From JASLCR01 sp046462475 (GTDB lineage Bacteria; Patescibacteriota; Saccharimonadia; Saccharimonadales; Saccharimonadaceae), in NCBI GenBank assembly GCA_046462475.1, contig JBKGVB010000033.1, forward strand, positions 8,151 to 72,150: a DNA stretch of 64,000 bases, read 5' to 3'. Both the position numbers and the translations under genes were made by a program. Positions within the stretch are counted from its first letter, which is position 1; every line of letters starts with the position of its first letter. The notes under the pieces are model-generated. The model was given only the letters and a program-made list of their open reading frames with translations, was not told the origin of the DNA and searched no databases. Positions 8,081 to 16,575 of the stretch are shown here, in pieces.

Positions 8081-8503
8081 CTAACGACGGTGTCGACGAC
8101 GCAAGCCGGCTACATTTAAGCGAACCTGATGGCGATCGACTAGCTGCGTAGCTTTCTCAAGCTCAACTGCATTTGTGGCATTCTTCTGAAGTTCAAGCGC
8201 CTTCTCAAGTGCTGCTTTCGACTCGGCTTCGATAATATCATCGCCGTGATCCGCCTCATCGACAAGCACGCGAACACGCTTCTGGTCGATTTCAATCACA
8301 CCACCAGAAACGGCAAAATATTCGAGTAGATCATCTGGATCATTCTTCTTATAGCGAACCGTGATGGCCCCTGGCACTGCAACCGAAACAAGCGGTTCGT
8401 GCCCAGGGAACACACCGATAGGACCCGCCTTCGTCGGCAGCTGAACTTCGTACACATCTTTTGAAAGCTGTACGCCCAGGAGTGTTACGAGTTCGAGTTT
8501 CAT
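8081..8503 (-). CDS. atpC: F1F0 ATP synthase epsilon subunit
   Basis: The 140-residue subunit sits at the foot of the F1 central stalk and modulates ATP hydrolysis. The N-terminal beta-sandwich (about 1-85) shows the family pattern GPIGVFPGHEPLVSV and AVSGGVIEI, and the C-terminal helical hairpin (about 92-135) is Ala/Glu/Lys-rich. It is the last gene of the atp operon. Its ATG overlaps the atpD stop in TAATG, a typical translational-coupling arrangement. The final residues GLRRRHRR are unusually basic. Confidence 0.95.
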   Translation of the reverse strand: MKLELVTLLGVQLSKDVYEVQLPTKAGPIGVFPGHEPLVSVAVPGAITVRYKKNDPDDLLEYFAVSGGVIEIDQKRVRVLVDEADHGDDIIEAESKAALEKALELQKNATNAVELEKATQLVDRHQVRLNVAGLRRRHRR

Positions 8504-9876
8504 TAGTCCTTCTTCTCCGAAAGTGGACCCGGCGCCATATAGAACCAGCTCTCTGGCTTAGAGTCGTATTTGCCAGCGAGAATATCACTTGCATCCTGAA
8601 TTGTGTCCTCAAGCTTGCAGTACACACCCTTATTGCCAGTAAATTGCTCAGCAACGTGGAATGGCTGTGCGAAGTAGCGCTGCAGGCGGCGAGCACGGTT
8701 CACAGTCTGCTTCTGATCATCAGAAAGTTCTTCCATACCGAGGATGGCAATAATATCCTGAAGCTCCTTGTACTGCTGCAATACACGCTGCACTTCACGA
8801 GCGACTGAGTAGTGCTTTTCACCGACCACTTCTGGGTCGAGTGATGTCGAAGATGAGTCAAGAACGTCGACAGCAGGGTAGATACCGATTTCTGTCAGCG
8901 CACGATTCATAACGATGGTTGCATCAAGGTGGGCGAAGGTCGTCGCAGGAGCTGGGTCAGTAAGGTCGTCAGCTGGCACATAGACAGCCTGGACGGAAGT
9001 GATCGAACCCTTCTTTGTCGAAGTAATACGCTCTTGGAGCATACCCATTTCTTGTTGGAGGTTTGGCTGATAACCCACTGCAGATGGGAGGCGACCTAAC
9101 AGGGCAGATACCTCAGCACCGGCCTGAGTGTAGCGGAAAATATTGTCGATAAAGAGCAGGACATCTTTTCCTTCATCACGAAACGCTTCAGCCATAGCAA
9201 GACCAGAAAGAGCAACACGAAGACGTGCTCCAGGTGGCTCATTCATCTGACCGAAGACGAGGGAGGTTTTGCCGAGCACGCCAGCTTCTTCCATCTCCTC
9301 ATAGAGGTCTTTACCTTCACGAGTACGCTCACCGACACCAGCGAACACTGAGTTACCAGAGTGGTATTTGGCAATATTGTTGATAAGTTCCTGAATCAGG
9401 ACAGTTTTACCGACACCAGCACCGGCGAAGAGTCCAGCCTTACCACCTTTAGTCAGCGGCGCAATAAGGTCGATGACCTTAATACCGGTTTCAAGAATCT
9501 CAGCCTTGTTTGACTGTTCATCGAGTGCAGGTGCATCTCGGTGAATTGGTGCAGTTTTACCTTTTGGAGCAGGCTTTTCATCGATAGGTTCGCCGACGAC
9601 ATTGAACATACGGCCCTGAGTCTCCACGCCGACTGGCACAGAAATAGGCGCACCAGTTGCTTCAACTGCCTGGCCGCGCTTCAGACCATCTGTTGATTGC
9701 AGGGAAATAGTACGTACAGTGTGCTCGTCAAGGTGCTGTGCAACTTCGAGCGTGATTGTCTTTTTATCGTGCGCTACATGAAGCGCATCGTAAATCGCTG
9801 GTAGCTTGCCGCCATCGAACTCGACGTCGACCACGACACCCACGACTTGGGTTATTGTTCCGGTTTGTTTAGTCAT
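8503..9876 (-). CDS. atpD: F1F0 ATP synthase beta subunit
   Basis: This is the catalytic subunit of the F1 hexamer, 457 residues from the ATG at 9876. I preferred this start over the ATG at 9891 because AAGGAG lies 7 nt upstream of it. The Walker A GAGVGKT is near residue 150, the catalytic GERTREG near 182, the Walker B VLLFIDNIFR near 240, and the ALLGRLPSAVGYQPNL signature near 260. The length is standard. It follows atpG by 16 nt and is coupled to atpC. Confidence 0.97.
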   Translation of the reverse strand: MTKQTGTITQVVGVVVDVEFDGGKLPAIYDALHVAHDKKTITLEVAQHLDEHTVRTISLQSTDGLKRGQAVEATGAPISVPVGVETQGRMFNVVGEPIDEKPAPKGKTAPIHRDAPALDEQSNKAEILETGIKVIDLIAPLTKGGKAGLFAGAGVGKTVLIQELINNIAKYHSGNSVFAGVGERTREGKDLYEEMEEAGVLGKTSLVFGQMNEPPGARLRVALSGLAMAEAFRDEGKDVLLFIDNIFRYTQAGAEVSALLGRLPSAVGYQPNLQQEMGMLQERITSTKKGSITSVQAVYVPADDLTDPAPATTFAHLDATIVMNRALTEIGIYPAVDVLDSSSTSLDPEVVGEKHYSVAREVQRVLQQYKELQDIIAILGMEELSDDQKQTVNRARRLQRYFAQPFHVAEQFTGNKGVYCKLEDTIQDASDILAGKYDSKPESWFYMAPGPLSEKKD

Positions 9877-9892
9877 CAATTTCTCCTTCATC

Positions 9893-10759
9893 TTACTTCA
9901 TTGCCTCCGCACCACCACTGATCTCTGCAAGCTCCTGGGTGATCGCCGCCTGGCGGGCTTTGTTCATCGCGAGCGTGAGGTCGTCTACGAGATCGCTGGC
10001 ATTATCGGTCGCGTTCTTCATTGCCATCATACGCATACTCCATTCGCTCGACTTTGCATCAAGCAGTGCCTGGAATAGTTGCGCGCCGACAAGTCGATAG
10101 ACAGTAGTTTCAAGCACCGTCTCGACATCTGGTTCAAACTCAGCTTCATGTGGCAGCGTGCCATCAGCCTCTACCGCCCGACCGGCAGGCAAGAGGCGCT
10201 CAACCTTTGGCGTCTGTGTAATACTTGAGACAAACTCTGTATACACGACATCAACCGCATCGACTTCGCCATCCACGAACTTTTGATATGCCACGTCGAG
10301 CGCACCACGGAGTTCGTGCCCCTCGAGTTGATCTGGCAGATCTTCGTAGGCGCCAATCACTTCGGTATCTTTCAGACGGGTTACAAATTGAGTTGCTTTG
10401 CGTCCTACGGCAATGGTCGAAGTCTTGATATGCTTCTTGTCATCACTCATGAGTTCGCGAATATATTGCTTCGAAACATTGGCATTATATGCACCAGCCA
10501 AACCTCGATCACTTGCGATGATGATGATCAAGCGTTTTTTCACATCCCGTTCCACAAAGAGAGGATGCTGCTTGGTCGCACCGAGTGTCGAAAGATGAGC
10601 TAAGATTTCTCGAGCTGCTTCGGTATATGGTGCAGTAGCTTTCGTTGCATCCTGAGCCTTGCGCATCTTTGAGGCCGCCACCATTTGCATAGCCTTGGTG
10701 ATCTGCTTGGTACTTTTTACCGAGCGAATACGGTTTTTTAATTGACGTTGGCTAGGCAT
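9893..10759 (-). CDS. atpG: F1F0 ATP synthase gamma subunit
   Basis: The rotor shaft subunit, 288 residues. The conserved N-terminal helix (QLKNRIRSVKSTKQITKAMQ, about 5-24) and C-terminal helix (MRMMAMKNATDNASDLVDDL, about 240-260) that form the coiled-coil shaft are clear, as is ASDRGLAGAYN near 84-94. Its ATG directly abuts the TAA of an extra 54-residue ORF (10760-10924), an insertion not found in the standard atp gene order. Confidence 0.96.
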   Translation of the reverse strand: MPSQRQLKNRIRSVKSTKQITKAMQMVAASKMRKAQDATKATAPYTEAAREILAHLSTLGATKQHPLFVERDVKKRLIIIIASDRGLAGAYNANVSKQYIRELMSDDKKHIKTSTIAVGRKATQFVTRLKDTEVIGAYEDLPDQLEGHELRGALDVAYQKFVDGEVDAVDVVYTEFVSSITQTPKVERLLPAGRAVEADGTLPHEAEFEPDVETVLETTVYRLVGAQLFQALLDAKSSEWSMRMMAMKNATDNASDLVDDLTLAMNKARQAAITQELAEISGGAEAMK

Positions 10760-10924
10760 TTACGCCTTCCCCTCATCAGTGTCAACCAGGTGTCGGGCCG
10801 CCTCAGCAAGCTTAGCAATTCCTTCGGGAGAAAGGACTCGAAGCGACTCAAGGATTTCAACCCTATTTTGCTTAGACTCGATAGGACCGACCGTCCTTGA
10901 TTCTGCGTTTTCGATGCCCGTCAT
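10760..10924 (-). CDS. 54-residue ORF inserted between atpA and atpG
   Basis: ATG at 10924 lies 3 nt after the atpA TAG, and the TAA at 10760-10762 directly abuts the atpG ATG, so the frame exactly fills the gap between two coupled genes. The product starts MTGIENAESRTVGPIESKQN and continues with an amphipathic helix (RVEILESLRVL...GIAKLAEAARHL) and an acidic end. There is no membrane segment and no known ATP synthase subunit matches it. Exact packing in the operon argues for translation; by position it could be an accessory or regulatory F1 protein. It is too short for a family call by eye. Confidence 0.6.
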   Translation of the reverse strand: MTGIENAESRTVGPIESKQNRVEILESLRVLSPEGIAKLAEAARHLVDTDEGKA

Positions 10925-10927
10925 GGC

Positions 10928-12463
10928 CTAGTCCTCAAACCCCTTTGCAGCAGATTTGGCAACTTTTTCGATAAGCTTTGCCACCTTAGAGTCTGATTCA
11001 ACTTTCTCAGAGCCCTTGTTGAGTTCGCGCATCTCGGCTTTGTGATCAGTCCAGAGCTTTGTGAGAAGCGCCGCCTGCGCATCTTTAATCTTCGCAACAG
11101 GGACGTTGTCAAAGCAGCTTGCATCTACCGCGTAGATTGACGCACATTGCTCCCAGATACTCATAGGCTGGTACTGTGACTGCTTGAGGAGTTCAGTGAG
11201 ACGCTGACCGCGATCGATTTGCTTCTTTGTTTCTTCGTCTAGATCAGAACCAAACTGCGCAAATGAGGCGAGCTCACGGAATTGAGAAAGACCAAGCTTG
11301 AGGTGACCAGAGACCGATTTAACCGCCTTTGTCTGTGCGTCACCACCGACACGAGAAACAGAGAGGCCGGCCGAGATAGCTGGACGAATACCCTGATAGA
11401 AGAGATCTGTTTCCATGAAAATCTGACCGTCGGTGATCGAGATCACGTTGGTTGGGATGTAGGCAGAAATATCACCAGCCTGCGTCTCGATAATAGGCAA
11501 GGCAGTCAGTGAACCGCCACCGAGCTTGTCGCTCAGCTTCGCTGAACGCTCAAGAAGACGAGAGTGAAGGTAGAAGACGTCACCAGGAAAAGCTTCACGT
11601 CCCGGTGGACGACGAAGAAGGAGTGACATTTGTCGATAGGCAACAGCGTGCTTCGTCAGGTCATCATAAATCATCAATGCATGACCGCCCTTATCGCGGA
11701 AGTATTCACCCATAGCTGTACCAGCATATGGCGCAAGGTAGAGCAGGGAAGCTGGATCAGCCGGGCCAGTCGCAACGACAATAGTTTGCTCCATCACACC
11801 TTCAGCCTTGAGGCGCTCAACCAGACGAGCTACCTTTGAAAGTTTCTGTCCAATCGCTACATAGACGTTCACGATATCAGATTTCTGACGCGCTTGGTTG
11901 ATCATTGTATCAACCGCGATCGCCGTCTTACCGGTCTGGCGGTCGCCAATAATAAGCTCACGCTGGCCACGACCGATAGGGAACATTGCGTCAATCGCCA
12001 TAATACCGGTCATCATTGGCTCATTCACGTGCTTACGGCCAATCACACCGACCGCTTCACGCTCTACAAGACCAGTTTGCTTCGTCTTGATCGCAGGACC
12101 ACCATCGAGCGGACGACCCAGTGGGTCAACTACACGACCCAGAAGTTCTTCACCGACGGGCACTTCGAGTACTTGTCCTTTGAGGCGAACCGTATTGCCA
12201 GCGGCAACCTGGCTATCGTCACCGAGAATAACCGCACCAATCTGATCTTCCTCAAGGTTGAGGGCAAATGCTTCAACTACGCCACTAGGAGTGTCGATCT
12301 CGAGCACTTCGCTATAACCCGCATCAGCAAGCCCGTGTACCCAAGCAACACCATCACCAACGCGGATGACAACACCAGCTGATTTTAGGCCTTCAGTCTT
12401 CTCGAGTTTTGCAATCGCCGCCTCGAGATCTTTCGATAATTCTTGTACTTTTAGTTCTGCCAT
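10928..12463 (-). CDS. atpA: F1F0 ATP synthase alpha subunit
   Basis: The non-catalytic nucleotide-binding F1 subunit, 511 residues. The Walker A GDRQTGKT is near 173-180, preceded by the family signature PIGRGQRELIIGD; ALMIYDDLTKHA near 266 and the PGREAFPGDVFYLHSRLLER segment near 289-308 are intact, as is SVSRVGGDAQT near 370. The N-terminal extension with Lys/Glu-rich helix binds the delta subunit. It follows atpH by 16 nt with GGAGGAACGG upstream as ribosome site. Confidence 0.97.
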   Translation of the reverse strand: MAELKVQELSKDLEAAIAKLEKTEGLKSAGVVIRVGDGVAWVHGLADAGYSEVLEIDTPSGVVEAFALNLEEDQIGAVILGDDSQVAAGNTVRLKGQVLEVPVGEELLGRVVDPLGRPLDGGPAIKTKQTGLVEREAVGVIGRKHVNEPMMTGIMAIDAMFPIGRGQRELIIGDRQTGKTAIAVDTMINQARQKSDIVNVYVAIGQKLSKVARLVERLKAEGVMEQTIVVATGPADPASLLYLAPYAGTAMGEYFRDKGGHALMIYDDLTKHAVAYRQMSLLLRRPPGREAFPGDVFYLHSRLLERSAKLSDKLGGGSLTALPIIETQAGDISAYIPTNVISITDGQIFMETDLFYQGIRPAISAGLSVSRVGGDAQTKAVKSVSGHLKLGLSQFRELASFAQFGSDLDEETKKQIDRGQRLTELLKQSQYQPMSIWEQCASIYAVDASCFDNVPVAKIKDAQAALLTKLWTDHKAEMRELNKGSEKVESDSKVAKLIEKVAKSAAKGFED

Positions 12464-12479
12464 ATTATTTCCGTTCCTC

Positions 12480-12869
12480 CTAATTGACTGTCAAGCTCTC
12501 TAATTTTGTCTTTACCGTTGCATCAAGCACCGCGTTTGGCAAGGCAATTCGCACGCCACCAAGCACACTTTCATCGATTTCCTCGTGTAACTCTACATCC
12601 TGAACATTTGCATAGTGTGCTTTTATAAACTGCTCGATATCACTTTTCGCTTCCGTAGATAATGGTCGAGCTACCATCACGGCAGCTACCGCCTTACCTC
12701 GAGAGAGCAGGGCAGTCTGAATATCGCGCACGATCAGTTCGGCCTCTTTCGTACGACCCGATTCGATCAGATACGCCGCGAGCTGTTCAAGCACTGATGT
12801 CTTATTCTCCATCAGTTGGTCGGCTGCATATTCAGCTAGTTTTCGGCGTGAGAGCTTAGCGGAAGCCAT
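12480..12869 (-). CDS. atpH: F1F0 ATP synthase delta subunit (short form)
   Basis: The peripheral-stalk subunit linking F1 to the b dimer. At 129 residues it is clearly shorter than the usual 175-180. The C-terminal part with the conserved GGVRIALPNAVLDATVKTKL pattern (about 104-123) is present. The N-terminal region starts with KLSRRKLAEYAADQL and lacks part of the six-helix OSCP bundle. Position between atpF (1-nt gap) and atpA supports the call strongly. Whether the shortening is lineage-typical cannot be told here. Confidence 0.88.
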   Translation of the reverse strand: MASAKLSRRKLAEYAADQLMENKTSVLEQLAAYLIESGRTKEAELIVRDIQTALLSRGKAVAAVMVARPLSTEAKSDIEQFIKAHYANVQDVELHEEIDESVLGGVRIALPNAVLDATVKTKLESLTVN

Positions 12870-12870
12870 A

Positions 12871-13407
12871 TTATTTTTTAGCCTCCTCGACTGATTTCTT
12901 CACGATTGCTGCATCTATCTTGCTATCCGCCACACTTCCGATCGTGAGACCGGCGGCCTTCTTTACGAGATTGAGCGTATCTTTCTCAAGCGCCTTACGC
13001 GCAGCCAACACATCTTTCTGAATACCTTCATGTGCTTCTGCAACAATCCGATCCGCTCGCTCTTTGGCTTTTGTATCTGCCGTTTCTGTAATCTGTGATG
13101 CTTCAGCCTTGGCAGTTGCCACGATATCAGCCGCTTCTTTGCGAGCTTGCTTGAGAGCATCTTCTACATTCGCTTCAGCTTTCTCAGCTTTCTCGCGAGC
13201 TTCTTCGGCAGCCTTAGCTGTCTCTTCGATTTTCTCCTGACGATCATCGACCGCCTTCAGGAGGATTGGGAAGACGAACTTGCCAAGTAGCAAAACGAGG
13301 ATAACGAAAGCGATGATCTGGAAGATAAGTAACTTCCAGTCGATGCCAAGCGCTGAAAAGAGATTCGATGATCCCGCTTCTGCAAAGTAATTACTATTAG
13401 TAAACAT
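12871..13407 (-). CDS. atpF: F1F0 ATP synthase b subunit
   Basis: The 178-residue peripheral-stalk subunit has one N-terminal transmembrane helix (about 24-46, WKLLIFQIIAFVILVLLLGK) and a long Ala/Glu/Lys-rich helix (about 50-165) that dimerises as a right-handed coiled coil. The polar start of the stalk (DDRQEKIEETAKAAEEA) is typical. It lies 14 nt after atpE and 1 nt before atpH. Confidence 0.95.
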   Translation of the reverse strand: MFTNSNYFAEAGSSNLFSALGIDWKLLIFQIIAFVILVLLLGKFVFPILLKAVDDRQEKIEETAKAAEEAREKAEKAEANVEDALKQARKEAADIVATAKAEASQITETADTKAKERADRIVAEAHEGIQKDVLAARKALEKDTLNLVKKAAGLTIGSVADSKIDAAIVKKSVEEAKK

Positions 13408-13421
13408 CTAGTCGCTTGCTC

Positions 13422-13634
13422 CTAGATAAATTTCGCGATAATCGCTACGACGATACCAATAATAGCGAGTGAGTCGGCGAAGACGATGGCTGTAATCATC
13501 AATGTACGGATGTTACCGAGCTGCTCTGGATTACGACCAAATGCGTTCAACGCTCCCATGCCAATAAAGCCGATGCCCATAGCGGCACCAAGTGCTGGCA
13601 AACCGTATGTAAGACCAAATGCTAATGCGTCCAT
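13422..13634 (-). CDS. atpE: F1F0 ATP synthase c subunit
   Basis: The rotor-ring proteolipid, 70 residues, two transmembrane helices (about 6-30 and 43-68) joined by the polar loop FGRNPEQLG that contacts the F1 stalk. The ion-carrying carboxylate is Asp54 (VFADSLAIIG). Helix 1 lacks the Gln seen in Na+-binding rings, so proton coupling is expected. It is preceded by AAAGGAG at a rather long spacing of about 14 nt and by a 96-nt gap from atpB that contains a possible internal TACAAT box. Confidence 0.96.
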   Translation of the reverse strand: MDALAFGLTYGLPALGAAMGIGFIGMGALNAFGRNPEQLGNIRTLMITAIVFADSLAIIGIVVAIIAKFI

Positions 13635-13667
13635 ATTATTTATTTACTCCTTTAATTTATTACCTTT

Positions 13668-13673
13668 ATTGTA
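13668..13673 (-). promoter_or_regulatory. Possible internal -10 box before atpE
   Basis: The 96-nt atpB-atpE gap holds GATACAAT on the minus strand about 34 nt before the atpE ATG, but no good -35 box lies 17 nt upstream. It could boost c-subunit synthesis, which is needed in many copies. This is weak evidence. Confidence 0.25.
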
Positions 13674-13730
13674 TCATCCTCATATCTGATCAGGCGAGGC
13701 ACCTCTATAGTCACTATCTTTATCGAGTAA

Positions 13731-14540
13731 CTACACGGGCGCGTCGCCTTCCTGTTTTTGAGCAGACTGAGAATGATCATGTGAACCACCGTGGACCTCG
13801 ACAGCAAGGCCTGTGAAGATAACGGTCAGAATAAAGAAAACGTATGACTGAATAAATCCAATAAACAGCTCGAACGCCATGAAGGCAGGAAGGAGCGCTA
13901 CCGATAGCCAGCTCGTCAATACAGCAATAATCAGCAGAAGGATTTCACCAGCAAAACAGTTTCCAAACAGACGAAGCGAGAGAGCAGTGTAGCGTGAGAT
14001 CTCCCCAATAAACTCAAGAATGCCTTCAAATGAGCCGATAGGATCCTTCAATGGATTACGCAAATAACGCTTCGCGTTGCCGACTGGCCCATGCACCTTC
14101 CAAGCAAAGAACTGCACGACAACTAGCACGATAATTGCCATTGCAAATGTAAAGTTAAGGTCTGCCGCAATCGAGCGAAGCAGCGGTACATCATGCACTC
14201 GTACTGAGTCGAGTCCTGGCAGCACACTCATCCAATAGGAGATGAGCGTGAAAAAGAAAATAGTTAGAGCAAGAGGAGCGACCTGCCGCGCAAGTTTTTT
14301 ATCTGGGATGACACTCTCTACCTGGCTCAGCATTCCTTCGAACGTCCACTGGACCAGCCCTACGAAACGATTGTACTTTCCGCGCTTTACCATGCCGACA
14401 ACATAAAAGAGGATTGCGAGTAACATAACCAACCCTACTGCGCCAGTAATCATAGCATTCGTAATTGGCACGCCAAGCACCGTAAAGACTTCTTGCGAAG
14501 CAAGGTGAATTTCGATACCAGTTGCGAAATTAGTTATCAT
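13731..14540 (-). CDS. atpB: F1F0 ATP synthase a subunit
   Basis: The 269-residue stator membrane subunit forms the two half-channels for protons. Five to six hydrophobic helices are visible. The essential Arg is in ALSLRLFGNCFAGEILLLI (near residue 190), and the last helix carries FIQSYVFFILTVIFTGLA. A His-rich hydrophilic tail (HGGSHDHSQSAQKQEGD) ends the protein, which is unusual. Its ATG overlaps the atpI stop in ATGA. Confidence 0.96.
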   Translation of the reverse strand: MITNFATGIEIHLASQEVFTVLGVPITNAMITGAVGLVMLLAILFYVVGMVKRGKYNRFVGLVQWTFEGMLSQVESVIPDKKLARQVAPLALTIFFFTLISYWMSVLPGLDSVRVHDVPLLRSIAADLNFTFAMAIIVLVVVQFFAWKVHGPVGNAKRYLRNPLKDPIGSFEGILEFIGEISRYTALSLRLFGNCFAGEILLLIIAVLTSWLSVALLPAFMAFELFIGFIQSYVFFILTVIFTGLAVEVHGGSHDHSQSAQKQEGDAPV

Positions 14541-14797
14541 TTAGAATCCCTTCCTATTTTTCGAAATTGCGCCCGGACTAATAATGCAGCTAGACCGACA
14601 CCAACCACTATTCCTACGATCATTAGCCATGGCTTTGTATGCCACGCCGTATCACCCCAAAAGCCAAGACCTAAGAACAGTAGAATGGGAACAAACATCC
14701 GCCATGTAGTATCAGCAATGTCCCCAAGCAATAAAATGACCGTCGATGAAGTCGGCGGGCGTTTCGTCTCATCGCTTTTGTTACTTAGCGTACTCAT
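14537..14797 (-). CDS. atpI: AtpI/ATP synthase gene 1-like small membrane protein
   Basis: An 86-residue protein from the ATG at 14797 (MSTLSNKSDE); the longer frame upstream would include the promoter and is rejected. A polar N-terminus is followed by two transmembrane helices (about 34-54 and 58-78), the topology of AtpI, which assists c-ring assembly in other bacteria. The family assignment rests on topology and operon position as first gene, with an ATGA overlap to atpB. Confidence 0.75.
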   Translation of the reverse strand: MSTLSNKSDETKRPPTSSTVILLLGDIADTTWRMFVPILLFLGLGFWGDTAWHTKPWLMIVGIVVGVGLAALLVRAQFRKIGRDSK

Positions 14798-14810
14798 ACG
14801 ATACAGTGAA

Positions 14811-14839
14811 AGTATAGCAGTATATCGATATCCTGTACA
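14811..14839 (-). promoter_or_regulatory. Promoter of the atp operon
   Basis: On the minus strand TGTACA (14834-14839) and TATACT (14811-14816) are separated by 17 nt, and the atpI ATG begins 13 nt after the -10 box. The element lies in the 49-nt gap between the end of the RCC1-repeat gene and atpI. Confidence 0.6.
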
Positions 14840-14846
14840 TAGTGCG

Positions 14847-16484
14847 TCAGTAAGATAATGCCGTTTGAGTACCACCGACAACCGGCGTACGAGAACCACT
14901 GTTCGTGCCATTGCCATAGTTCCCATCCGCGTTCCATCCCCAGCAATACATCTGGTTGCTAGAACTTAGAGCACATGTCGTCGATCTACCAGCCGAAGCG
15001 GATGCCAAGGTCTTGCCCGATAAGGCTCCAGAAGTATCGACAGCAACAGGGACGAGCGAGGAGGTTATAAATGAAGAAGTACCGAGTTGGCCTGCACCAT
15101 TACCCCCCCAGCATGCCATTTGATTGTCAGCTGTAATCACACAACCATGCTGTCCGCTATGCGTAATCCCCGTTATTGTCTTGCCCGACAGCACCCCTGA
15201 AACAGACACAGCGATCGGCACGCTAGAAGAACTCGCCGTACCGCTACCCAGCTCACCGTTCGAGCCAAAGCCCCAGCAGTACGCTTTATTATCGGAGGCG
15301 ATGACACAAGTGTCACTAAACCCGGTTACGAGCTGCTTGATTGTTTTCCCTGACAGAGCTCCCGTAGTAGTAACGGCAACTGGCGCATTAGAAGTCGTCG
15401 AGGCAACACCGTTCCCAAGTGAGCCACTACTGGTTGCTCCCCAGCAGTAGGCATTGTTGTCCGAGGCGACAACGCAACCGCCGAACTCACCTAGGCTAAC
15501 TTGCTTGACGGTCTTGCCCGCTAACGCACCGCCAGTATAGACAGGTGAGGGCACGTAGCTGCTCGTCCCGCTGTTATCACCAATCCTACCCCCATTACCG
15601 AATCCCCAGCAGTAAGCATTGTTGTCAGAGGCGACAACACATGCACCATAAATACCGACAGCAATTTGTTTCACTGTCTTGTTTCTCAGTGCTCCGGAGT
15701 TCGTGACCGCCACTGGTACATTCGACGCAGTATTCTGACCATCACCGAGAGAACCATAGTAGTTGTAGCCCCAACAATATGCATTATCATCGGAGGCAAT
15801 CACACAGGTAATATTTCCTCCAGCGCTAATTGCCTTGATCGTTAAGTTTTTTAACACCCCTCCGGTATATACAGGCGTAGGCACATAAGCATCGGAATTA
15901 GATCCATTACCAAGCTGCCCATAATCATTCTTCCCCCAGCAATATGCTTGAGCAGTTACTGATATACCGCATGTGTAGCTTGCATTTATCCCAAGTGTTA
16001 CCTGCGTCCATCCAAATTTCACAACCCCAGTAATATTTTGATTATAGCTCTGCCACACTGCGCCATTGCTCGACCTCAGCAGTTGCACAGTTCCGTTAAC
16101 CGGAATCGTATACGATCCATCCGAATTAAATGTCGCCGTTCCCACCGAGAACGTAGTCCGTGCATTTCCATTACTGAGTACGTAGCAGCTCGGAGTATCC
16201 GTCGAGCAAGCCACACCCCCTCCACAGTCCGTATTAGGACGAAGAGGGGAAGTATTAGACCATGTCGGTGTGCTCGTACCGTTTGCGATACACGCCTTCG
16301 CCATCGTAAGCCCTGCTTCCGCAGCTTCCTTGGCAAGCTTGTTATAGTACTGGGCATTGATCGAAGCTGTAATAGAACCGACTGAAGCAAGTGTAACCGT
16401 TAAGAGAAGCATCATGACCACTGAGGCGATCAGCACCGTTGGCAGAGCAAATGCCGGGGAATAATGCTTGCGGTTTAACAACAT
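14847..16484 (-). CDS. RCC1-repeat surface protein with type IV prepilin-like leader
   Basis: A 545-residue protein from the ATG at 16484. I chose it because TTGCAG-17 nt-TACTAT ends 7 nt before it (leaderless) and because the short basic leader then fits. Residues 1-15 are polar/basic, followed by a prepilin-like segment (FALPTVLIASVVMMLLL) with the helical N-terminus of PilX/PilV minor pilins, then a short pilin-like region with two Cys. From about 170 there are seven repeats of the type Y-C-W-G-x-N-x-x-G-Q-L-G-N-G, about 50 residues apart, predicting an RCC1 seven-bladed propeller. A pilus-displayed propeller adhesin is inferred. It is transcribed toward the atp operon. Confidence 0.82.
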   Translation of the reverse strand: MLLNRKHYSPAFALPTVLIASVVMMLLLTVTLASVGSITASINAQYYNKLAKEAAEAGLTMAKACIANGTSTPTWSNTSPLRPNTDCGGGVACSTDTPSCYVLSNGNARTTFSVGTATFNSDGSYTIPVNGTVQLLRSSNGAVWQSYNQNITGVVKFGWTQVTLGINASYTCGISVTAQAYCWGKNDYGQLGNGSNSDAYVPTPVYTGGVLKNLTIKAISAGGNITCVIASDDNAYCWGYNYYGSLGDGQNTASNVPVAVTNSGALRNKTVKQIAVGIYGACVVASDNNAYCWGFGNGGRIGDNSGTSSYVPSPVYTGGALAGKTVKQVSLGEFGGCVVASDNNAYCWGATSSGSLGNGVASTTSNAPVAVTTTGALSGKTIKQLVTGFSDTCVIASDNKAYCWGFGSNGELGSGTASSSSVPIAVSVSGVLSGKTITGITHSGQHGCVITADNQMACWGGNGAGQLGTSSFITSSLVPVAVDTSGALSGKTLASASAGRSTTCALSSSNQMYCWGWNADGNYGNGTNSGSRTPVVGGTQTALSY

Positions 16485-16575
16485 ATACCTTATAGTAGCC
16501 GCTAACTCCATTGACTGCAATATGCGTTTACTGTACAATGTATAGTAAATAGAATAACCGCAAGGGGAATTAGAG

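Noticed and set aside
13422..13634. Na+-dependent c-ring
   Set aside because: Helix 1 has no Gln in the position used for Na+ coordination and the carboxylate is Asp54, so proton coupling is more likely.
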